From positions 1 to 57,225 of the forward strand of contig JAAZFC010000015.1 in assembly GCA_012511955.1 (NCBI GenBank): DNA of 57,225 nucleotides. The letters run 5' to 3'. The position numbers and the translations under genes were made by a program. The stretch is from Fibrobacter sp. (lineage in GTDB: Bacteria; Fibrobacterota; Fibrobacteria; Fibrobacterales; Fibrobacteraceae). The notes below the pieces were generated by a model, which had not been told where the DNA came from, searched no databases, and was given only the letters and a program-made list of their open reading frames with translations. Of the stretch, positions 7,507-15,729 are shown piece after piece. The stretch's first letter is position 1, and each line of letters begins with the position of its first letter.

Positions 7507-7537
7507 TTGACAATCACTATATTAAGAATAGTATAAT
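7507..7537 (+). promoter_or_regulatory. Promoter with 19-bp spacer containing an inverted repeat
   Basis: A perfect TTGACA (7507-7512) and a perfect TATAAT (7532-7537) are separated by 19 bp. The spacer and -10 edge contain the inverted repeat ACTAT (7516-7520) and ATAGT (7528-7532). This over-long spacer with a dyad is the geometry of MerR-family promoters, but no MerR gene is in the window. It would drive the PEGA/FGE protein gene at 7565. Confidence 0.5.
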
Positions 7538-7564
7538 TATATAAGAATTATTAATGGATGCTTT

Positions 7565-9835
7565 ATGAAAAAACTGATGATACTACTCATATTCGGTATG
7601 TTTGGCATGGCAACGGCTAAAAACTATAGCATTGACTCCACAAATTATACCACCCGTAATAATTTAATTGTAAGTGAGCGTTTGGCAATTTTGCCGGAGT
7701 TTGGCAATCAGATATTTCCATCTATGCCTTCTACCATAGAACTGGGTAGTTTGTATTTGCGCAATAAAGAAGATGCTCAATCTTATTCTTGGTTTAAATC
7801 TAAGCCTCGATCCCAAGCTTATCATAAACTGCATGCTTTTCGCGATGCTACCATCGATATTAACGAGTTTGTTTATACCAAATTCTATGGATCAATCAAC
7901 GCCAAGGCTTTCCAAGATGAAGCTGAAGTATATTTCGATGAAAACTATATATACTCCAGCAGAGTTTCTACCCTTTATTATATGCGTGATGGTCGTTGGC
8001 ACGAACTTAAATCCCAAGATGCCGAATTAGGTACTTTGATTGTGGAAACATCTTTTCCATGTTCCGTCGCTATTAATGGTCGCCAAATGGGGCTAACTCC
8101 CTTGCATTTGAGCGGAGTTATGGCTGGAGTTCATGGCATAAACTTATGGGCTCCAGGTTATATTGACCTTATCACTGGCGCGGTGGTGGTGCATGCCAAA
8201 CAAACCACCAAAGTTGTGGAAATGATTCCCCTAGATTCTGTCTCTGAATATGCTCCTTTACATCAAGTTAGCATGGAAAATGTTACTCAAGCTGTTCTTT
8301 TGGAGCAATTAGAACCCTGGTGGGATCAATTAGAAAATAATAATGAACTTTATTTGCAATTTGTGGAACAAAAAAAATCTGATTTCCATGCAATTTACCC
8401 TCCAGTTTTGAAACCACCTCCTTTTATTGCTTTGGGAGATTTGGATTATAAACGCTATATAGAACGCTTTGAACAAACTCGTGCTCAAGCCCAAGAGCAG
8501 TTTTTAGAAGTTACTGTTGGCTCCAATCAGGAGCAAGCTGCGATTTGGGAGATAGCCAATGCTCGCAAAGACAGTTTGGAGGCCGATACTTTGGTGCAAA
8601 GGGTTATGCTCGATGTGTGGCGAGTGGAATCTGATATTTTGTATTTGAAATTAAGTGATCAAAAGCAGCGCATGGATTTCACTTGGAGCACTCGTATGAA
8701 TGCTGAAATTTACAGCGATTCTCTTTTAGCTTTGTTGCAAGATAGCACTGCGGAAACCTATTTGCAGGTGAAATATCAAAATAAACCAGCTATGCTAGTA
8801 GATAGCCTACAACAGCGTTATCGTAAAAATTATCGCTATTTAGATATGTTTTTAATCGTTGAAAACGAAGTTGATACCTTAGAAGGGGTGTTTTTGTTGC
8901 CTAATTATCTGTTAGCATTGCAAGAAGTTCAAGATTGGCTAGCTGCGCAAACTCCTAAGACTTTGCCTGAAGTTGTAGATACTGTGGAGCCAGAGATTGC
9001 GGTACAAGATGTTATTCCACCACCACCTGAACCAGAAGAGCCTGAAGTTCCCATTGACCCAAATTTTTGGGTGCAGCATTACCGTGGCATTGTGGTAGAA
9101 ATTCCTGGAGGTACATTCCGCTATAAGGGTAAAACAGTGCAAATGTCGCCATTTGCTTTGCATCGCACCGAAGTTAGCCAAGAGCATTTGCAGCGCATCA
9201 CCCTTAAAAATCCCGCTAAAAAATTTGTGGGCGCTAAATTACCTGCCCACAGCATAAATTGGCATGATGCCCGCGCTTTTTGCCGTGAAATAGGTGGTGA
9301 TTTACCCACGGAAGCTCAGTGGGAATACGCTGCTCGGGCTGCCTCTGAAAGTGGTTTAGAATGGGAGCAATTTAAAGGGGAAGGCATAAGCGCCGATGAT
9401 TTTGTGGTTTATGCCAATGATCCTAAAAATAAAGATTCTGGCCCCCAAGTGGTAGCTTCTAAAAGGCCCAATGCTTGGGGCTTATACGATATGACTGGGA
9501 ATGTTTCTGAGTGGACTTTAGACAAAGATTCTTGGTTCAATTTTTATGTGCAAAGCCAAGATCCCACTGGTTCTTGGATTGGAGCTGACCGAGTTTTAAA
9601 AGGCGCTTCTTGGCAAAGCTCAGCAGATAAATTGGACTTGAAAAATAAGGATTACGAAGATCCCCGTTATTGGAGTCCCAAATTAGGTTTCCGTTGCGTG
9701 TTTCCTGCGGAACAAGCTTTAAATCCCGAAAATTTCAAAAAGGAACTTTTGGCTAAAGATTCTTTGGTTATGTCCCAAGGTTTACAGCTTTTGGGAGGCA
9801 ATATTGAACAGCTTATCCAAGAAGCCAGCCAATAA
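7565..9835 (+). CDS. Secreted PEGA-domain and FGE-sulfatase-fold protein
   Basis: A 756-residue exported protein with a signal peptide in the first about 18 residues. About residues 155-220 form a PEGA domain (GTLIVETSFPCSVAINGRQM, GLTPLHL, ...HGINLWAPGY). A helical charged middle and a Pro/Glu-rich linker follow. About residues 500-720 are an FGE/SUMF1 fold: IPGGTF, HRTEVS, PAHSINWHDARAFC, LPTEAQWEYAARA, YDMTGNVSEWT, VLKGASW and a final GFRC. The paired catalytic cysteines of true formylglycine-generating enzymes are not visible, so a structural role is more likely, as in GldK/PorK of T9SS. The link to T9SS is inference. Confidence 0.8.
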   Translation: MKKLMILLIFGMFGMATAKNYSIDSTNYTTRNNLIVSERLAILPEFGNQIFPSMPSTIELGSLYLRNKEDAQSYSWFKSKPRSQAYHKLHAFRDATIDINEFVYTKFYGSINAKAFQDEAEVYFDENYIYSSRVSTLYYMRDGRWHELKSQDAELGTLIVETSFPCSVAINGRQMGLTPLHLSGVMAGVHGINLWAPGYIDLITGAVVVHAKQTTKVVEMIPLDSVSEYAPLHQVSMENVTQAVLLEQLEPWWDQLENNNELYLQFVEQKKSDFHAIYPPVLKPPPFIALGDLDYKRYIERFEQTRAQAQEQFLEVTVGSNQEQAAIWEIANARKDSLEADTLVQRVMLDVWRVESDILYLKLSDQKQRMDFTWSTRMNAEIYSDSLLALLQDSTAETYLQVKYQNKPAMLVDSLQQRYRKNYRYLDMFLIVENEVDTLEGVFLLPNYLLALQEVQDWLAAQTPKTLPEVVDTVEPEIAVQDVIPPPPEPEEPEVPIDPNFWVQHYRGIVVEIPGGTFRYKGKTVQMSPFALHRTEVSQEHLQRITLKNPAKKFVGAKLPAHSINWHDARAFCREIGGDLPTEAQWEYAARAASESGLEWEQFKGEGISADDFVVYANDPKNKDSGPQVVASKRPNAWGLYDMTGNVSEWTLDKDSWFNFYVQSQDPTGSWIGADRVLKGASWQSSADKLDLKNKDYEDPRYWSPKLGFRCVFPAEQALNPENFKKELLAKDSLVMSQGLQLLGGNIEQLIQEASQ

Positions 9836-9866
9836 TCGCTTTAAATGGATTTTTAGTCTTTATTGC

Positions 9867-9895
9867 TTTACTAGTTTAGATTTTTTTGATATATT
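9867..9895 (+). promoter_or_regulatory. Probable leuA-leader promoter
   Basis: TTTACT (9867-9872) and TATATT (9890-9895) are 17 bp apart, a plausible -35/-10 pair. Transcription would then begin near 9902, the first base of the leader peptide ATG, giving a leaderless short message. No Shine-Dalgarno sequence is visible before that ATG, which fits. Both boxes are imperfect. Confidence 0.45.
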
Positions 9896-9901
9896 TTAAA
9901 A

Positions 9902-9943
9902 ATGCTTAAAAACCGCACAATTCTACTTCTAATTCACCTGTAG
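9902..9943 (+). CDS. leuL: Leucine-rich leader peptide of the leuA attenuator
   Basis: A 13-codon reading frame, MLKNRTILLLIHL, ending in TAG. Five of the 13 residues are leucine (codons CTT, CTA, CTT, CTA, CTG), with an uninterrupted ILLLI core. It lies 159 bp upstream of the leuA start and immediately before an intrinsic terminator. This is the layout of a ribosome-mediated attenuator, in which the ribosome stalls at the leucine codons when charged tRNA-Leu is scarce. The symbol is used by analogy with enterobacterial leuL; there is no sequence homology. Confidence 0.8.
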   Translation: MLKNRTILLLIHL

Positions 9944-9944
9944 C

Positions 9945-9979
9945 GGAGTGAAGTGTTTAAGCTATTAAATGCCCGCTCC
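9945..9979 (+). promoter_or_regulatory. Antiterminator pairing of the leu attenuator
   Basis: GGAGTG (9945-9950), just after the leader stop codon, can pair with CGCTCC (9974-9979), which is most of the 5' arm of the terminator; one pair is G-U. A ribosome stalled at the leucine codons leaves 9945-9950 free, the pairing forms and the terminator is blocked. A ribosome at the stop codon covers 9945-9950 and lets the terminator form. Confidence 0.6.
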
Positions 9980-9995
9980 TTGAGTGGGCTTTTTT
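9971..9995 (+). terminator. leuA: Intrinsic terminator in the leuA leader (attenuator)
   Basis: GCCCGCTC (9971-9978) pairs with GAGTGGGC (9982-9989) around a CTT loop: eight base pairs, one of them G-U. A run of six T (9990-9995) and further T-rich sequence follow. It sits between the leader peptide and leuA, so as a plain terminator it would cut off leuA. That supports an attenuation role. Confidence 0.85.
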
Positions 9996-10078
9996 ATTTG
10001 GCACATTTAAGGTTAAAACGGCACAATTTAATTAGGAGCGCAAAGGAAAACAGCGCTATTAAAAAATAAGGATTAATT

Positions 10079-11626
10079 ATGACTTTAAAATCACCTTTCT
10101 TTTACGACATTACCTTACGCGATGGTAATCAAGCTTTGGCCAAGCCCTGGAACACCCAAGAAAAAGAACTGGTTTTTCGTCAACTCCTTAAATTGGGTGT
10201 GCAAGGGGTAGAAGTGGGCTTTGCCGGCGCTTCAGATATGGATTTTGAAGCTTGCGAACATTTAGCCCGCTTAACTGCTGAAATGGCTGAGCAAGGCGAC
10301 AAATCCGCGCAAAATGTGGTGATTTCTGGCTTGGCTCGGGCGGTAAAGTCCGATATTCAAAAAGTTTGGGATGCCATTCAATACGCTCCTAACCCCCGCA
10401 TTCATACCTTTATTTCCCTCAGTTCCTTTAATATGGAAAATGTATTGCGCATGAGCCCCGCCGAAGTTAAAAGCCGAGCCGTAGAGGCGGTGGCTTTTGC
10501 GAAAAGCTTGGTGGGGGAGCGGGGCACAGTACAGTTTTCGGCAGAGCATTTCGGCGATTGCCACGACAATATGGATTTTGTGATTGAAGTGTTGCAAGCG
10601 GTGGTAAAAGCTGGTGCGTCCGTGCTAAATTTGCCCAATACGGTGGAACGCTATCGTCCCATGCACTTTGTGAACATGGTGCGCCAAGTGGTGGAATCTG
10701 TACCGGCGAGCGTTACGGTGGCGGTGCATAACCACAACGATTTAGGCATGGCCACGGCCACCACGGTGGAAAGCTATTTTGCCGGAGCGGTGCAAATGGA
10801 AACTGCGCTTAACGGCTTGGGAGAGCGAGCCGGCAACACCAATATGTATGAGGTCGCCGTGGCTTTGCACAACTGCGATGTGCCAGTGCCCATCAATTTT
10901 GGGGAGATTTATGAGACGGCATTGTTGGTTTCCAAATGGGCAGATGTGCCTATTTACAGCAAAGCGCCTTTGATTGGTCCCGAAGCGGTGGCTCATCGCA
11001 GCGGAATCCACCAAGATGGCGCGGCGAAAACCAAGAATATGAAAAAGGGCGCCTATAGAGCCATTGATTACGCTTTAATTGGGCGCGATGACAACGATGT
11101 TATCACTTTTACCTCCCAATCGGGGAAAACCGCGGTTTATGAGATGGTAGCCAATGGCGGTTATAAAATCAGCATCGAAGAAGCCGCTGAATTGCAACCT
11201 TTGCTCAAAGAAATTTCAGAAAAAGAAGGGGAACTTTCAGAATCCCGAGTTTTGGAAATCTTTAGGCAAGAGCGCATCAATGTCAATGGCGTTTTGACTT
11301 TTACCAGCATTAAAGTGCAACCCGAAGGCAATGAATTTGTGTTTCGCTTTCGCCATAAAGGAGAAGCCCAAGAAAAGATTATCCAAGCCGAAGGCCCCAT
11401 CGAAGCTTGCTTAATGCTTATGGGAAGCTTAGGTTATGCGGTGGAATTGTTGGACTACACCCAGTCGGTGGTTCCTAAAAAAGATTCCCTGTGGGTGGGC
11501 AAAGGCTTGTCCGAGATTTCCCTGCGACGCAATGGTAAAAAGGTAGTGGGGCGCGGCGTAAGCAGCGATACCCTAGTTGCTAATATGAAAGCGGTATTTA
11601 CCGGCGTTAATTTGCTATGGTCTTAG
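10079..11626 (+). CDS. leuA: 2-isopropylmalate synthase
   Basis: A 515-residue cytoplasmic enzyme that condenses acetyl-CoA with 2-ketoisovalerate, the first committed step of leucine synthesis. DITLRDGNQAL near the N-terminus supplies the metal-binding Asp and catalytic Arg; VHNHNDLGMA supplies the two metal-binding His; NGLGERAGNTNMYE is the other family signature. About residues 370-515 form the C-terminal regulatory domain where leucine binds. Length is normal for the family. The leucine-rich attenuator just upstream independently supports leuA over citramalate or homocitrate synthase. No other leu gene lies in the window. The convergent DedA gene follows 25 bp downstream. Confidence 0.93.
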   Translation: MTLKSPFFYDITLRDGNQALAKPWNTQEKELVFRQLLKLGVQGVEVGFAGASDMDFEACEHLARLTAEMAEQGDKSAQNVVISGLARAVKSDIQKVWDAIQYAPNPRIHTFISLSSFNMENVLRMSPAEVKSRAVEAVAFAKSLVGERGTVQFSAEHFGDCHDNMDFVIEVLQAVVKAGASVLNLPNTVERYRPMHFVNMVRQVVESVPASVTVAVHNHNDLGMATATTVESYFAGAVQMETALNGLGERAGNTNMYEVAVALHNCDVPVPINFGEIYETALLVSKWADVPIYSKAPLIGPEAVAHRSGIHQDGAAKTKNMKKGAYRAIDYALIGRDDNDVITFTSQSGKTAVYEMVANGGYKISIEEAAELQPLLKEISEKEGELSESRVLEIFRQERINVNGVLTFTSIKVQPEGNEFVFRFRHKGEAQEKIIQAEGPIEACLMLMGSLGYAVELLDYTQSVVPKKDSLWVGKGLSEISLRRNGKKVVGRGVSSDTLVANMKAVFTGVNLLWS

Positions 11627-11651
11627 ATTATATTAAGATATTCAGCTTATT

Positions 11652-12284
11652 TTAGGCGTTTTCAACTGATTTGGGGGCTTTCACAGCTCTAAACACAATA
11701 TAGGCTACAAATAATGCTCCTAAAGCTGCTCCGACCATGCTCAAATGTGAGTAATATTGTTGGAGCAGTTCTTTTTGGGAATACAAAAAATAGCCCAAAA
11801 GCACTAACACAATATTCCAAATGGTGGCGCCAATAAAAGTGAAGCTTAAAAACACTTTTAAATTCATGCGTGAAAGTCCTGCTGGAATGCTTATTAATTG
11901 GCGTATGCCCGGCACTAATCTGCCCACTAGGGTAGATATTCTCCCGTTTTTAACGAAAAACTTCTCTGCTTTTTCCAAGCCTTCTCTATCCAAAAGCATG
12001 GCGTGGGCCAAGCGGGTATCTACTAAGCGGTAAAGAATAGGGCGACCCAGTTTGAGAGCCAAAAAATAGTTGATAATAGCGCCAAACATGGCACCGATGG
12101 AGGCAGAAAGCAAGACTAACCAGACATTTAACTCCCCTTGGGCAGCCTTCCAAGCCGCTGGGGGCACTATAATTTCCGAAGGAAAGGGAATAAAAGAGCT
12201 TTCTATGGTCATCAATAAGATCACAGTTCCGTAATTGATGTGCAGCATATACCAATCGGCCACTTGTTGTATAATTTCGTGCAT
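11652..12284 (-). CDS. DedA-family membrane protein
   Basis: A 210-residue inner-membrane protein. IESSFIPFPSEIIVPPAA and the VGRLVPGIRQLISIPAGLSRM segment are the two conserved DedA (SNARE-associated/VTT) motifs; the Glu, Arg and Gly-Pro residues typical of the family are present. Family members act in lipid-carrier (undecaprenyl phosphate) or phospholipid flipping and in membrane homeostasis. It is the last gene of the mraY, pyrophosphorylase, acyltransferase, dedA run, 7 bases after the acyltransferase stop. A carrier-recycling role would fit MraY in the same operon, but that is inference. Confidence 0.85.
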   Translation of the reverse strand: MHEIIQQVADWYMLHINYGTVILLMTIESSFIPFPSEIIVPPAAWKAAQGELNVWLVLLSASIGAMFGAIINYFLALKLGRPILYRLVDTRLAHAMLLDREGLEKAEKFFVKNGRISTLVGRLVPGIRQLISIPAGLSRMNLKVFLSFTFIGATIWNIVLVLLGYFLYSQKELLQQYYSHLSMVGAALGALFVAYIVFRAVKAPKSVENA

Positions 12285-12291
12285 AATCTTC

Positions 12292-13119
12292 CTACATTAA
12301 GTTCCACAAACGGGGATAATTCCAAGTCCACTGGGTGGGGTTTTCTACAATCCATTGTTTCACAGAGGCGGTGATTTCCGACACCAAATCTTGGGTATTT
12401 TGCGGATTGTTAAAAACCTTTTCAAAACTAATAATATGTTGGCCATTTTGGCGAAAAGTTCTGAATAAGACTAAACTTGCACCCATTTCTTGGGCTTTTA
12501 GAGCCAAACGCAGCCACAAATAGCTGGGATTTCCCAATAAATTAACTTCGTTGCCCCTAACATCGCGAGCTTGATCCACCATTAGCGCCAAAATTTGCGG
12601 TTTCTCAAAAAGTTTGCGTAAAATTTGCGGACTTTGGGCGGGGCTGTGGGGCTGAATTAGGGGATGAAAGCGCATTTTTTGCAACCATTGATTCATACCC
12701 GCTGGAAAGTTCATGGCTTGTACCAAATGCACGGGAACGCCGAAATTTGTGAGTGCCCGGTGCAATATTTCAAAGGCCCCACTATGTATGCTTATGGCCA
12801 CCACCGGCCGCTGCTGCGCCAATTCATTACTTAACAGCTCCGCTTGGCGCATTATCACCGGCAAAGCGCTGGGTTTATGCAAATAGCGTAGAGAATCCCA
12901 AGCGTTGTAAAATAGATCCCCATAAACTTGCTTTGCCTGGGGTTTGGGGACGAAGTTTGCCCTGTGGAGATGCTTTTTAACCCGCTTAATTTCGCTTTTA
13001 CGGAAAAAGCGAAATACCGGCCAAATAATTTCGAAAATATGTTGCTGCTTTTGGCGGGGCCACCATATTAAAATTCTGCTTAAAAGCGACAGGAATATGG
13101 TGGTTAAGCGGGACATCAT
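12292..13119 (-). CDS. LpxL/HtrB-like lysophospholipid acyltransferase
   Basis: A 275-residue membrane-associated acyltransferase. The catalytic HX4(D/E) motif is HSGAFE in VVAISIHSGAFEI. QAMNFPAGMNQWLQKMR and ALMVDQARDVRGNEVNLLG resemble the lipid A secondary acyltransferase family (LpxL/LpxM), and an N-terminal hydrophobic anchor is present. The start overlaps the pyrophosphorylase stop by 4 bases, so the genes are translationally coupled. It probably adds an acyl chain to lipid A or a related glycolipid on the cytoplasmic face. The substrate is not determined by sequence. Confidence 0.8.
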   Translation of the reverse strand: MMSRLTTIFLSLLSRILIWWPRQKQQHIFEIIWPVFRFFRKSEIKRVKKHLHRANFVPKPQAKQVYGDLFYNAWDSLRYLHKPSALPVIMRQAELLSNELAQQRPVVAISIHSGAFEILHRALTNFGVPVHLVQAMNFPAGMNQWLQKMRFHPLIQPHSPAQSPQILRKLFEKPQILALMVDQARDVRGNEVNLLGNPSYLWLRLALKAQEMGASLVLFRTFRQNGQHIISFEKVFNNPQNTQDLVSEITASVKQWIVENPTQWTWNYPRLWNLM

Positions 13120-14483
13120 CCCGAAAAGCTCAAAATGCTTTGCCCCATTGCGGCGGCAATCTTCTCAGCGTTCAGGTTTTCGCCGCCATAAGAAAGCTCC
13201 GGGGCGATTTCGTACAACAAAGCGTCGTTTATTTGTCCGCCAGCTTCCTGAAGCCATTGTCGGTGCAATTGCCCCAACAATTTCCGTGCGCTGGCTGGGG
13301 AATCATCGCCAGTGGCGTTTTTCACCGGGGCAAATTCGCTGTTACGCAAAACGCCATAAGCCAACATTTGCCCTAAAAGCGGAAAAGCATCGAATAAAAA
13401 CTGCTCGAACTTCCAAGCATTGGGCGCTTCAGGCTTTACAAATCCCTGTTGGGGATCCCAAAAATCCACCTTTTTAAAAGCATTGTGCCAGGGTAGGGGA
13501 TGAGCTTCTAATTGGCGTAAAGCCTTCATGCTAAAAGCGTGTACCGCAATATTAGCACCGTCATAAACCAATTTATCGCCCTGGGTAGCTTCGCGCATTT
13601 GTGTATCTAAATCGCTGTATTCAATCACCATGGGATTGCCATTGTGATAGGCAAAAATCCCTACTTTTTCTTGGGCATTGGCTTTGGAAACTACTTTGGA
13701 AGCACTTAAACTGTCTTCAAGGGCTAAAGCCCCCATAAAAGCTGGGTCGCACACCTTTACTAAGGCGTTATCTACGCTATTTAAAAACACATATTCCACC
13801 CCAAAACTGGAAAACCAGTCTAAGGCACCACTTTGAGCCAAAGCTCTAAAGCAACCGCCATTGCCATCGGGAACCAAGGCTAAATTGGCTGGTCCACTGC
13901 GCAAGATTTTGCCATTGACATCTAAGGCAGGAATCATGGATTGGGGGAAAAACTTAACCAAACCCGGATTTAAACCAAAAAAGTTATGATTTTCAAAGAA
14001 ATCCACCGTGGCTTGGTGATTCAAAGGGCTGGTCATTATACACCAAGGAATAGGCCGGCCATAACGCTTTTCTAGGTTTAGTAAACGCTCGGCTTGGAGC
14101 TGAAATAGCGACTTTTGGCTGGGTAAATCAATGCTGTAAATCCCTTTGGGACCATCAAAACCCAAGCGAGAACCTTGACCGCCGGCTACTAAAAAAGCCC
14201 CCACGGCTCCCTGGGCTATAAGTTCTTCACCTTTTTGCAACCATTGGGAATATTTGGGGTTTTCTAAGGCCAATTCAAAATCTAGGGGAGTGATTTCTCC
14301 TTCAGTGGATGCAGCGGTGTTTTGAGTTTGGGAAAAAAGTTCTTCTAAAAGCACTAAGTCTAGTTCAAAAAGCTCTTGTTCATAGTCATTTTTTTGGTCT
14401 AAACTGAGTCTGCAAAGGTTATCTAGTAAGTGATTTTGGTTGTGATTAAGTATGTTTTGGTGTACGCTTAGGGAATGTGGCAT
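13116..14483 (-). CDS. UDPGP-family UDP-sugar pyrophosphorylase (UAP1-like)
   Basis: A 455-residue nucleotidyltransferase of the eukaryote-type UDP-GlcNAc/UDP-Glc pyrophosphorylase family. The nucleotide-binding loop is LVAGGQGSRLGFDGPKGIY; TSPLNH, PDGNGGCFRAL, SVDNALVKVCDP, GNPMVIEYSDL and ANIAVHAFS follow in the usual order. It makes a UDP-sugar from UTP and a sugar 1-phosphate, most likely UDP-GlcNAc, a precursor for peptidoglycan and lipid A. This fits its neighbours mraY (1-base overlap at TAATG) and the acyltransferase. Bacteria normally use GlmU for this step; whether glmU is present elsewhere is unknown. Confidence 0.82.
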   Translation of the reverse strand: MPHSLSVHQNILNHNQNHLLDNLCRLSLDQKNDYEQELFELDLVLLEELFSQTQNTAASTEGEITPLDFELALENPKYSQWLQKGEELIAQGAVGAFLVAGGQGSRLGFDGPKGIYSIDLPSQKSLFQLQAERLLNLEKRYGRPIPWCIMTSPLNHQATVDFFENHNFFGLNPGLVKFFPQSMIPALDVNGKILRSGPANLALVPDGNGGCFRALAQSGALDWFSSFGVEYVFLNSVDNALVKVCDPAFMGALALEDSLSASKVVSKANAQEKVGIFAYHNGNPMVIEYSDLDTQMREATQGDKLVYDGANIAVHAFSMKALRQLEAHPLPWHNAFKKVDFWDPQQGFVKPEAPNAWKFEQFLFDAFPLLGQMLAYGVLRNSEFAPVKNATGDDSPASARKLLGQLHRQWLQEAGGQINDALLYEIAPELSYGGENLNAEKIAAAMGQSILSFSG

Positions 14484-15613
14484 TAATGACCTGTGAAAAA
14501 TATGACCAAACCAGCGATTAAAGCAAAAATCGACATTAAGTGCATGCGCCAGGCAATTTTTGAGTTTAAAAGAGGTTTAGAAGAAAATTTATCTTTCCAT
14601 TTCATTTGAAAGTGATGGTGAATGGGGGCGCATAGCAAAAGTCTTTTACCTTTAGTAATTTTAAAATAAGCAATTTGTAAAACCACAGAAAGTGCCTCGG
14701 CTATGATAACCAAACCCACAATGGGTAAAAATAGTTCTGCCCGCACCAAAATAAACATAATACCAATAGCGCCGCCAAATCCCACCGCCCCAGCATCGCC
14801 CATATAGATTTCTGCAGGAGGGGAATTGTACCACAAATAAGCCAATAAAGTACCTAAAATCGCCGAAGCAATGGGGAAAAGTTCATCCACTCCGGGCAAA
14901 AAAGGTATGTGTAAATATTCAGAGAAAATAAAGTTACCACTAAAATACGCCACTAAGCCCACAAAAACCATGCTAGTCATAATAGGTACAGAAACCAAAC
15001 TGTCTAAACCATCGGTAAAGTTGGTTCCATTGGCCGAAGCGGTGATTATAAAAGACATAAACAAAATAAAAGCCCAGTTCGGCAAATAGGGATGCCAAAC
15101 CGAAGGTTTTACAAAGGGAATGGTCAAATGCCCTTTAAGTTCGGGAATAAACTTGTAAGCAAAAACCGCCACCACCAAGCTAAACAAAAAGTACAGTAAC
15201 AAGCGCAGGGAACTAGAAATGCCATCGGTTTTATATTGATAATCTTTCAGGTTAAGTTTGCCTTGGGCCACCAAGCGTTTGTTGCGAATTTTAGCAATAT
15301 CATCAATGGCGCCCACCCCGGCATAGGCCACTAAAATAGCCAAAGTGGAGATGGTGTAGCCGTTCATTTTGGCAAAGCAGAGGGAAGTAATTAAAGTAAC
15401 GGCGATTAAAAGCAAACCACCCATAATAGGAGGAGCTTGTTTTTGATCTTTGTCGCAGTCAGAAGAAGCATCTAAGCGATTTAAAAAGCGAATATAAGCA
15501 GGCATGGTGGCCATAACTAAGATTATAGCTAGTAAAGCGGAGGCACCTGCTCTAAAAAGACGACCGTCAAATAAGTCGTTTCCAGTGATGTTGAAAAGCC
15601 ATTGTGCTAACAT
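14483..15613 (-). CDS. mraY: Phospho-N-acetylmuramoyl-pentapeptide transferase (MraY)
   Basis: A 376-residue polytopic membrane enzyme that transfers phospho-MurNAc-pentapeptide to undecaprenyl phosphate to form lipid I. MraY landmarks are APPIMGGLL, NGTNFTDGLDSL (usually TDGLDGL), YMGDAGAVGFGGAIG and the CAPIHHHFQMKW motif that distinguishes MraY from WecA. About ten membrane segments are seen. It is slightly longer than typical MraY (about 360). It sits outside a dcw cluster, as the first gene of an envelope operon. The promoter is presumably in 15614-15690, shared with the divergent lipoprotein gene. Confidence 0.88.
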   Translation of the reverse strand: MLAQWLFNITGNDLFDGRLFRAGASALLAIILVMATMPAYIRFLNRLDASSDCDKDQKQAPPIMGGLLLIAVTLITSLCFAKMNGYTISTLAILVAYAGVGAIDDIAKIRNKRLVAQGKLNLKDYQYKTDGISSSLRLLLYFLFSLVVAVFAYKFIPELKGHLTIPFVKPSVWHPYLPNWAFILFMSFIITASANGTNFTDGLDSLVSVPIMTSMVFVGLVAYFSGNFIFSEYLHIPFLPGVDELFPIASAILGTLLAYLWYNSPPAEIYMGDAGAVGFGGAIGIMFILVRAELFLPIVGLVIIAEALSVVLQIAYFKITKGKRLLLCAPIHHHFQMKWKDKFSSKPLLNSKIAWRMHLMSIFALIAGLVIFFTGH

Positions 15614-15729
15614 GAGAACTGAAAGTTAGTTAAAAATGATATTAATTTCACTTAAAACAATGAATTAAATAATTACACTTGCATAGTTAATTGTTTTCTA
15701 AACAAGAACACTTACTGAAGATGGATAAT

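Noticed and set aside
7565-9835. Formylglycine-generating (sulfatase-activating) enzyme
   Set aside because: The fold motifs are present but the catalytic Cys pair is not, and no sulfatase is nearby.
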